This document shows positions 23,666 to 32,437 of a stretch of DNA of 64,000 nucleotides, piece by piece. Made by a program: the position numbers and the translations under genes. The stretch spans positions 678,492 to 742,491 of the forward strand of contig NW_019091366.1 in the NCBI RefSeq assembly GCF_001949145.1, read 5' to 3'. Each line of letters opens with the position of its first letter. Positions within the stretch are counted from its first letter, which is position 1. The notes beneath the pieces are model-generated. The model had not been told where the DNA came from. It did no database searches and was given only the letters and a program-made list of their open reading frames with translations. The DNA is from Acanthaster planci. Taxonomy: Eukaryota; Echinodermata; Asteroidea; Valvatida; Acanthasteridae.

Positions 23666-24865
23666 GTAAGGAAAAATAATTGCGTACATTTCCTCGGCAA
23701 GTGAACCTGATCCGGTCAGCCAGCACATAATATCCACGTATAACTTAACTCTGACTCTCGCATTTCGTGCATTTTCTAAGTCTTCTCCAACTTAGCTTAG
23801 GGAATAAAATTATGGCCTACATCTCTTCCTAAGTAATACCATGGAGCTATAAAAAAAGCTAATGCTTTCAAGTGGGCTTCAGAGACACAGTGCCAGACGA
23901 AATGGAGTCACCCCCCCCCCGGCCCCTGGCCCGGTTCCCGGACCTACAGACCAAATACAAATAAGAGAACCTGTTCTGTTGGCCGCCTGCAGTGGCATAG
24001 GATTAGTGCAGGGAAGAAATTCTGAAAGGGTATTTAACCCCCCCCCCTTTATCAAGTGTCCTTTTCTCAACAAAAGTCCCCTTTCTTCAGGAGCATCCTT
24101 TTCTATCTTTATGAGTGTCGTACGAACTCCAGAAAATTTAACGCTATAGGAAGCACCGCTTTTTTTTTTTTTAGATTGTCCACCATGAGCGGCAACATCT
24201 TAAAAGGATCATGTGTTGCCCCCCCCCCCGCTGAGTGCAATTTTCATATGTATCATATATAACCAACCCCCCCCGCAAAAAAATGACCATAATACACCAC
24301 TGCTTCGTGACATGTATCTATCCACATGGGTGTCACAAGTGGGGCAGCAAGCCTTGAGCTAGGGTTTCAGTGCCCCTCCCCCCCCCAAGGAGAAAGAGGG
24401 AGAAAAAAGAGTAAAGAGCATAAAAATGAAAATGACTCAAAATTGGTCCCTTTCTGTTATTTTTCAGTCTACTATTACTGTTAAGAGCTCGCAAACTCCA
24501 TCCTTACTTCTCCCAGAAAGAGGCATGTCTCCTTTTATCCACTGTACAGGTGGTTGTCCTGCCCCACCCTCTGAACAGATTTTGAATGACATCTTGTTAG
24601 ATGAGTAAGGGCCAGTCATCACACACATCACGGGTATTGGAATTACGATTCGCATAAATATATACTAAACGGGTTTCCGTCTAGCATGTAAAGGGGGAAA
24701 AATCGTGCTGTATTTACTGCCCTCCATTACTCTACTTGTCTGTGTAAAGGGGCTGTCAGGGATCAAATGTTGGAGGGGGAAGCTGAAATAGTGTCTTCAG
24801 GAATCAGATGTTTGCGGTTTAGAGAAGACTTCATATGACACACCACGTTTAACCTTTCTTTCCAG
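23666..24865. other. SFR1 upstream intron with C homopolymer cluster
   Basis: No coding signal was found for the N-terminal part that SFR1 has in vertebrates. Five runs of eight or more C occur between 23911 and 24386. Confidence 0.5.
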
Positions 24866-24903
24866 CTTGTCGGTGTTGATTGGGACATCAGTGTCAAACT
24901 AAA

Positions 24904-25351
24904 ATGGACGTTATTGAACTGAAGTTGCGGAGAGAAGAGTTGCTGAAACAGATCACGGTCGGCAAAGAGAGACTCCGAAAGCTGAAAATGGTTAAAATGT
25001 ACCGAACAAAGGTGGGCTGAAATTTCAACGTGCCCGGAACCTGAGGCATTGAACCTCTGTTTATACAAAAGGCACGGTTCTGATCGTCTGGAGTATACAT
25101 GTATTAGTTTTGTTTGATAAGTTAGATGAGGGAAATTGGACTGAAGGTGCTTTTTGCTAACTCTCTTGTAGAACAACCTCACCGAATTGCAAGGCCTGAT
25201 CGATAAATGGCGGACTGCCTGTCAGGCAGCCGTAGAAGAGCTTCATCACATGACATCAGAGCCGAGACCTCCAATGGGGAAGTTGATTTTGGATCTGATG
25301 GTCAACCCTGAACTGGTCCAATTCGACATGGACGCTGACACTTTTTTGTAA
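24904..25351 (+). CDS. SFR1: SFR1 homologue, C-terminal domain only
   Basis: SFR1 with SWI5 forms a heterodimer that stabilises RAD51 filaments in homologous recombination. Coding exons are 24904-25011 and 25172-25351, phase 0, giving 95 residues. The first exon encodes a basic helix with R-R-E-E-L-L-K-Q-I and R-L-R-K-L-K-M-V-K-M-Y-R-T-K. The second continues N-N-L-T-E-L-Q-G-L-I-D-K-W-R and ends in an acidic tail with F-D-M-D-A-D-T-F-L. This matches the conserved coiled-coil C-terminal half of SFR1, which binds SWI5 (human protein about 245 residues). The ATG is chosen because an in-frame TGA lies just upstream in the same exon, after acceptor 24865/24866. The disordered N-terminal half is therefore absent, or comes from an isoform I cannot see. 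Confidence 0.85.
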
Positions 25352-25624
25352 ACGGGCCCTACTCCTCACGCGAGTGCCATGGAACTGTCCGTTGGTGCGG
25401 TGTATGCCAGCCTATCACAGTCGAGATGATGGATTTCTGCATGCAATTGAGGAGGATCGTGGGTGTCTGTAACCGAACGAACGCGAATTTGGAACAATAG
25501 CCATAACTCATTATTATGAGGTCTACAATATGGTCTGGAAGCTTGCCGCTGCTGGTATATTGCTATTGCCAACTGTAAACCAGTGTGGCCATTATATGCC
25601 TTTGGGGGCCTACCATAGGCCTAT

Positions 25625-25630
25625 ATTAAA
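25625..25630 (+). terminator. Candidate poly(A) signal of SFR1
   Basis: ATTAAA, about 275 bases after the SFR1 stop. It is a variant signal at a plausible distance and is unproven. Confidence 0.3.
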
Positions 25631-27515
25631 GAGAACGAGATACAATAATAATTCCTCCATGCAATAGTACCATTGCGCATGGTTCACATGTCTGGTTTTG
25701 TAAACTACACGTTGGCCAAATTTGCGATGGGTATACGCCAAAGATCAAGCTACAGCCTCTTTGGGAAGCTCATGAGATGCATCGCTCGTCGCCCAGCGGC
25801 CCGAACAGGACTCTGGGGAGGGCAGATGGTCTTGCACAGATTTTAGTGAAGGAAATACGTCACACGGGTCACAGCTAACGCATGTTGTGGAGTAATTTCT
25901 GCCAGCCGCGCGAGCTTGCTCAATGTGCTACACAAGCGGCGGTTATCAATTCTATACTTTTTTCTTTTCCTTTCTCATTGCTGAAAATATTCTTACAACA
26001 CTCTATTCGTTCATCCAAAATTATTGATCAAGATAACCAGTGATTTGAAATATATTGCCAAAAGACACATGATCAGTGATGCTTAGTGAGAAGAGAAATT
26101 ACCACACTGTGATTGTACCAAGGCCATGTTTTTATCGTATAGGCCTAGCCAACACTTCGACGCCTTTACATCTTGCAGGCCATCTTTGACGCTTGGTGGC
26201 GGCAGATAGTGTGGACAAAAAAAAATTCATTAACTTGTGTACAACTAAAATTTTCATGACCTGAGCACGCCCCACGGGGCCTTTGACGGTTACCGTTCTG
26301 CATGCGTAATTATCTTCGTTTTGCATAAATCGCCCAGATCTATTATTGATTGTCTTACTTTTCTTCCACGGAAGGCATGGTTAATACAGGGATGATAAGT
26401 TTATACGACTGGTTATCAGTGAAACCTGTATCTCCATGGTAAAAGTAACGAGAAAATACAAGCTCCCCGAACCACACGTTTTGATTATCACCAGCTACAG
26501 ATGAATGCCAATAACTCTTCCACCTTATGTCTCGGAGCTTATTAATTTGAATGTTGAGAAAAAAGTGGAAACGTTCCCAATATGCTGAAGTGTTTACGGT
26601 CGACAACCTTTATTGCAAGTGTTCTTGTGAGGAAAATGAAAAATATACCACGTCAAATAAGATGTTTTAAATAATAATTCAAGGTTACTTAAACCTCGTG
26701 TCTTTTTATGTGAAGGATGAAGATAAAAGGCATATGTGTCTTTAACCTAAAATATACTGATTATTGAATACATTTTACTCATTTGTTTTCGTCTTAAGTG
26801 TGTACGTGTTCATGAAAATTGTACTAGAAAAATGTGTCAACAGGTGCCACTCCCACAAGAAAAGGGCCAAGCCAGAGTATTTCTGTATAGTTCCTACTCG
26901 TTTGAAGCATAATGTTTGCATGATTCTGACCAGTGAGCTGTTGCCACAGCGCAGCCTGCATAAGCAGCATGGCCTATAAACTGAAAAACTGCTTGCACTT
27001 TGCTGGGAAGATAATGTCAGAAAATGAGTGGCGAAAAAAAAGTAACTTTAATTTTACTGTCGGGATGGTTTTTGTCAAGCAGTTTTGTAAACCACAGACA
27101 GCCATGAGACATCGCTGTACAAGAAATAGAAATACACAAAGTGGTTAGAAAATCAACTTTGAATTATACAAGTGACCAGAAAGAGATACTTCCCTTTAAT
27201 TGGGCAAACTGATGTCGCCAAAGGTGTTTACTATGACAGCATGACAACACTTTATCGACAAGCTGTAACAAATTAAGGCTAACAAGCAAGTGATGGTGCG
27301 TGCAGGGACACATGTCCACAAAGAGGTACGTGTTATGAATTTGCGGCTCTAAGACAATTCAAAAGTGCCAATCGCTCGATAACGGTTGTCCTTGAACTCG
27401 TAAGTGGGACTTCTTGCTCCCGCGCCGAAACAGCCCAACCCACGGCATCGGCAACAGTCATGTTCCGTCTTGGTAAGAGTCAACCAGTCCGTTCATTCCC
27501 TCTGGTGAGGAGGTT
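25631..27515. other. Intergenic between SFR1 and the GPCR 3' end
   Basis: Convergent intergenic DNA. ORFs on both strands are short and have neither family motifs nor splice-flanked exon character. I see no gene here. Confidence 0.55.
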
Positions 27516-28496
27516 TCACCCGCTTGCTGCATGGCACCCGAACATGCTGGTCATCGTTTGGCGAAAATCTCGATTGCCCAGGCCGTAGATAAGGGGGTAT
27601 ATCGCGGTGTTACTGTAGGTGAAGAAGTGCGTAAGAGTGTAGTAAATGGACGGGGGCGCTCGGTTCTGCATGAGGAGTATGGTATGGGGAATCCAGCAGA
27701 TGCTCTGGAAGAGCGCAATAGCGAACACCAGCAGTGTAAGCTTGATTTCCCGTCGCCAGCGGGCCTTTGACAGCTTGCCGACCCGGCGGGCGTTGTCGTT
27801 CACGGAATCAGTGGAGCCGGTTGAGTCATTGAAGGGCCCCTCTTGGCCTGCAGGGACAACTTGCACGGCAATGGCTTGCAGGTGTCTTCGAGCAACGATG
27901 AAGATCCGCAGGTAAATGCCGAGAAAGAAAGGAATGGACACCAACCTGTTGGCCAGATAGAAGAAACGGTAAGCACGGGATGGAACCAGATTGTAGAGTC
28001 GGCATACGGATGTCCCATTGGAATTGGCCCCATTGGCAGTCGCCTCCGGCGAAACCGCGGTCGTGGAGAGAGCTCCAGGAACGACTGCGCCAACCACAAC
28101 TGCATAAAACACGATAGAGGCCAGGATTCCCAAGACGCGCGACCCGGTGAGGATACGCTGTACAGCGAACGGGTGAAGGATGGTCAGGTACCGCTCCACC
28201 GTCAGCGCAACGACGGTCCACGCGATAACTATGCCAAAGACGAGAAGGACGCAAGCGATGGGTAGGCAAACTGCACCGTAGTTCAGTATCTTCACATTCA
28301 CGAGGCTCTGCAGAGGGTAGGAGAGCCCGACCATGACGTTGGCGAAGCTCAGGGTCATGAACATGTAGTTGTTCACGGTGCGAAGCTGCCTGTTGCGGAA
28401 GAACGCAGCAAACATGCAGCCGTTGGTCACCACCACCGTACCGGTCAAGAGAATAATGAGGAACACAACCAACACCAACTCCCCTGCCGCAACCAT
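27516..28496 (-). CDS. Orphan rhodopsin-family (class A) GPCR, intronless
   Basis: A single exon of 326 residues with seven hydrophobic segments. The N-terminus is very short (about 6 residues before TM1). Class A landmarks: N25 in TM1, C77 at the start of TM3 and a partner Cys in ECL2 (S-V-C-R), E-R-Y at 101-103 ending TM3, C-W-I-P in TM6, and N-R-D-F-R after TM7 with Cys321 as a possible palmitoylation site. R102 lies exactly 25 residues after C77, as expected. The third intracellular loop is Ser/Asp/Asn-rich. Odd points: TM2 has F-A-N (Asn53 at position 2.50, normally Asp), and TM7 has Y-P-L-I-Y (Tyr300 at 7.49, normally Asn). The ligand cannot be inferred. The retrogene-like, intronless form is typical of lineage-expanded invertebrate receptors. 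CG content is higher than in the surroundings. Confidence 0.92.
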   Translation of the reverse strand: MVAAGELVLVVFLIILLTGTVVVTNGCMFAAFFRNRQLRTVNNYMFMTLSFANVMVGLSYPLQSLVNVKILNYGAVCLPIACVLLVFGIVIAWTVVALTVERYLTILHPFAVQRILTGSRVLGILASIVFYAVVVGAVVPGALSTTAVSPEATANGANSNGTSVCRLYNLVPSRAYRFFYLANRLVSIPFFLGIYLRIFIVARRHLQAIAVQVVPAGQEGPFNDSTGSTDSVNDNARRVGKLSKARWRREIKLTLLVFAIALFQSICWIPHTILLMQNRAPPSIYYTLTHFFTYSNTAIYPLIYGLGNRDFRQTMTSMFGCHAASG

Positions 28497-29663
28497 TTTT
28501 CTCTCGGAGTTCTTCTCGATATAATAATCAAATGAAAAGATAAAGAGACATTAATAATCACGGATATGATGGTTAAATCAGCACAGCCATTTATGATAAA
28601 AATCGTTGATTGTAGAGTTGCAATTCGGCAACGGGATATTAAGGTGTGCAGTTGTTGATCACTGAAAAGTTTCAACGCGGAGTGCCAGTAAAAGTACTTC
28701 GGGATGGACTACACATTGATGCTCTAAAAATTGATGACGAGAAATTTGAAACTGACAAAAATGCATCTCAGTCCACCGTTAACTTACATTAAATTTCATG
28801 CGCTCTTTTTAAGCATTTGCAGTCTTAACACTAGAAATTGTTCTTACCGTGAATAAGGCAAATTAATGAGCGATGCTCGATTTTTGCTCTCAATACGGAT
28901 ATGATGTGGAATTCTCTCGAGCTCTGAATCAGGAAAGGAATCTTCTGCAATGTGCTTGGATTTGAACAAAGAGGCTATTAAGAAGGGACTTCACGGGAAA
29001 GTATAGTGTGCAGTCGTGGTGCTGGCAAGCTCACATGATTTGGCCAATCAGTCATCGTGGATGAGGGACAGACTACGCAATCGGTGATTATGCAAAATAG
29101 TTCCTCAGGCTATTCCATGCATGTAGACCTACCGTAAAGAAAAATACCGATTTGGCAAGATCCAATACTCGTATAAGGTCAGTAATTGCAGGGCTATATT
29201 GTTGTTCTTGTTTCGTTTGATTTTTAGTAAAGTGCCTTCGATTAACTTTTGAAGGAAAAAACATTTTTTTAAAAATCATGTAGCGAATGACTCCTCAATT
29301 GACATGACGTTTTGTGCGGCTGTGAAAACTAAAAAGTTAAGTTTGGTATGTAAATAATTCCTCTTCATTTGACTTTTTGACAGAGATCTAAATAAGCATT
29401 TCTGTAACAACAGCCTTGACTCTACAGTTTGGTATGAAGCGATTTAAATGCTCGACTTCGTGTACATGCATGAGACTTGTATAGAGATTGTGCATGGTAG
29501 CCATCTTTCCGATAGTACATATACTCGTATAAGCCTTGTTAAATTCAGCAATTATGAGGTTTAACCGACCACGATGAGCTAGTCCAGTCGTTTATTTCAC
29601 TTCGTTTGGTGCAACCGCTACGCCACCAAAAATGACTGTGTAACTACGCCGTAATTTGTTGCG

Positions 29664-29874
29664 TTAAGGCGCCTTTCCACATGCGCGTCAACACTTGCGC
29701 CATGCGTTGCATATACGTCAGAATCGCTCCGAGATCGAGAGCGATTTTGACGGCCGAACGCAACGCACACGTGTGTCAAATTACTGCAGAGTCGATGTTT
29801 GTGTCCGTGAAAGTGAAACACATGAATCATGCACCCAAAATGTAGGCCTACATAATTATGGAAAGGCGCCTTTA
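29664..29874. mobile_element. MITE-like element, TIR TTAAGGCGCCTTTCCA
   Basis: The left end TTAAGGCGCCTTTCCACAT and right end ATTATGGAAAGGCGCCTTTA are inverted repeats of about 18 bases enclosing about 210 bases of CG-rich noncoding DNA. It has no ORF and probably is a non-autonomous transposon. Confidence 0.75.
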
Positions 29875-31188
29875 GTCGCGGATTGACTAATAATGTAATC
29901 CGACCACAAGAATTAGGGCTGGTTCATACTTGCTGCGTTTGCTTACACGCAGCGCGTAATGGTCACACTTTCATATCATTTTCTCAAGTCTCGGCTGCAT
30001 GTGCGTATCCGACAGAAGTTAAACATTTTTAATTTTTCCGAATCCGGTTCGTAAGTGACTGCGTCACAAAGGCGGACGGGCCACGATTTGCAGGCTTTCA
30101 TTGGACAGTCGCTGAAGTTTCCGGTTCCATGGTTCCACATAAACGGCGATGTGCAGTGGGCGTGGTTCAAACTGAAGTGACGTCACACTTACGAACTGGA
30201 TACGCATACATTTGGTGCGTACGCACTATCCATTTAACAAACTGCGTGCAAGAGCGCACATTTTCATTACGCACTGCGCTTTTGTTCAGGTTGCACTACA
30301 CCAAATACGCCCCCATAGAAAACACTGCAAAATCGGACCAAAATAGCGCCGCCTGTTGACTCTCGTGAAGAGGTTGGCCTCCGTGTTTTCACTGGAAATT
30401 GAACATTAATATTTCTAGGATCCGTCCTGCATGGCCTGTCTGATTGTAAAAATCCCGTGGGATCACAAAATATTAATGAGCTCGCGCGCAGAAACACAAC
30501 CATTTGGTGGAATACACGACCCGCCTTTAGAAGCGATTACTGCTGTGATACAACGCTCGTGGACAGGTGGTACGCGCGCGTTACATGCCTCTTCGACCAA
30601 CTGGGTGTCGTGATATGCCAAAAGTACGCACGCGCGTCAAGCTGAAGAATGTGCGTGTGAGTGCGGTGCCACCATATAATGGAGATCAATGGGTGCCACC
30701 GCAGTTATGGCGTCTTATCGAATTCTATACGCAGTGGGCAAGTCTCGTGAAATCAATCTTAATTTGTTGCACAACTTACGCAATGAAATGTGGCGTAAGT
30801 GGGGCTACGCCACTGGGAAAAGTTTCGTTAAATCGGCGGAGGGATAGCACCGCTTTACTGCGATTAGCTTCCCTGAACACACCAGATACACATTGAATAC
30901 ACATTGATAGCACAACTACCCCTGCGTGTCCGTGTGGCGTGGAACGAAGCTCTTAATTTACCGGGAAAATGGTTGCCGTGCACAACCTCTATTAAAGTGT
31001 TAGGGCGACGTACGTGCGGCGCTAGCGCTTGCGTTTTTGTTCTTAATCTGCATTTATCTTTTTAGAAGAACTTTCAACCAATCAGCGCAGCTGATGCCTT
31101 GTTAGTCTGGCCCCTGACGATGTCACTTAAACAAAAACGACGTGGTGAATAAGGAACCAGGTGCGTGGGGCGAGGCCCGGCTGGCCAG

Positions 31189-31227
31189 CCCAAAGATTGT
31201 ATAGCGCCGCGCTATACAATCTTTGGG
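31189..31227. repeat. Perfect palindrome, 19-base arms, one-base centre
   Basis: CCCAAAGATTGTATAGCGC, a single C, then the exact reverse complement. The arm sequence AAAGATTGTATAGCGC is also the terminus of the 35115-35400 foldback element, so this looks like an internally deleted relative. It lies just upstream of the 31.6 kb gene. Confidence 0.92.
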
Positions 31228-31645
31228 CCAGCCGGCCGGCCAGCAGGGCTAGGCTCCGTCCGTCCCTACGGACAATCATTGGAAATGCGTGGAGCTAGAC
31301 GCGCAGACAATAGACCTAGCTACCTAGCCGTAGCTCTGGAAGCCCGTTTCGGAGATTAACACACCCTGCAATAAGTGGTAGGCCTATGTTTAAAAAAATT
31401 TAATTATACAAAAATTTTCGTTATTCATATTTTGTGGACATTGTTAGCAAAGTGTGGGTACAACTTGCAATACATCTGGTTTATTTTTTCCTAAATTCAG
31501 CTTTCCAGCTGTGAGACTCTGCTTCAGCCTTCAACAGTGTTAACCGTGTCACGTAGCATGATTAACGGTAGGCCTAGGCCGAAGTGACGTTGTGGCTGCA
31601 TTACCCAGATCTGCCTTTGAAAAGTTCAAGGCTTCAATTTCAACA

Positions 31646-32437
31646 ATGAGCAAAACAAGGAAAGTCTTCATCCCTCCCACCAGAGACAATTATGTGCCTG
31701 TGAAAAAACTACAAGAGGTGGAAAAGACTCAGACTGACAACGAAAGTCACACACGAAAAAGGGTTCAACATGTTCAGCAGACCATGGCCATGCAGACCGG
31801 AGTTCGGTCCGCAGGTAGGCCTAATTCGGTGTTCACTACATTAACAAGAAGTTCAACACCTGGTGCACGTCAGTCCAATTACCAGCAGGACGATGAATTC
31901 TTTCTGCATGATAACAGCTTTGCTGAAAACACAGTGTGCGGTGATGTTTATGAATTTCGGAGCTCTCCGTCACAGTCATCAGTCTCAAACTCGTCCAGAG
32001 AAACTCAGCATCACAGAAAGGGCAAACAACCTTCAAAGGAGGTTAGAAAAAGGAAGGTAAATTACCACACTTCCACGCTTCCCTCTTTTGTTGCTGACGT
32101 TTTATTAAAAAGATGAGAATATTTACTCTATTTGATTAATAGAGGCCTGTGACGTCACATTACAATGTACTTTGTAAACTTGCTCAACTTAGGGACTCCT
32201 GCTTATCCTATTTTTTGTACCAACTCTGAATGCACAAGGAGTCGGCTGTAAGTCCTGGAAAAATTGGGATGGGTCAACCTTTCTGCCTTCTTTACTGCTA
32301 CTTACTAGTACTACTACTGGTATTTTCCATTGCAGGATGCTGTCAAGAAAGATGTGTTGAAGAACATTAGGAAAATGCAGAGAGCACTAATACTTTTAAG
32401 AGAGCGAGAAAAATCCTTACTGGTTACCAGTGAATAA
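31646..32437 (+). CDS. Unrecognised small protein with C-terminal helix
   Basis: Two exons, 31646-32056 (donor AGGAAG|GTAAAT) and 32336-32437 (acceptor TTCCATTGCAG), phase 0, 170 residues. I do not recognise the family. The start is the first ATG in the frame (M-S-K-T-R-K-V-F-I-P-P); the frame is also open upstream to 31592 without an ATG. The first about 137 residues are polar, rich in Ser, Gln, Arg and Lys, and likely disordered. They include an acidic/aromatic patch (D-D-E-F-F-L-H-D-N) and a basic end (K-E-V-R-K-R-K). Exon 2 encodes a charged amphipathic helix (D-V-L-K-N-I-R-K-M-Q-R.. L-R-E-R-E-K-S-L-L), which suggests a coiled coil. A nuclear adaptor-type protein would fit this composition, but that is a guess. 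The stop TAA overlaps an AATAAA. Confidence 0.7.

Larger units (their letters stand above)
28497..31500. other. Intergenic, between divergent GPCR and the 31.6 kb gene
   Basis: From about 29630 onward it is unusually CG-rich for this window and holds an inverted-repeat element (29664-29874) and a palindrome (31189-31227). ORFs of 60-110 codons at 30129-30896 show no recognised motif and lie in CG-rich sequence that lengthens chance ORFs. I call no gene. Confidence 0.55.

Noticed and set aside
24763-25182. 139-codon minus-strand ORF
   Set aside because: Antisense to the SFR1 exon and its flanks, with no recognisable motif.
27531-28265. Several plus-strand and minus-strand ORFs
   Set aside because: Shadows of the GPCR in other frames; CG-rich coding DNA lengthens chance ORFs.
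30129-30896. Overlapping ORFs of 60-109 codons
   Set aside because: No family motifs, no splice-flanked structure, and the DNA is CG-rich and repeat-like.
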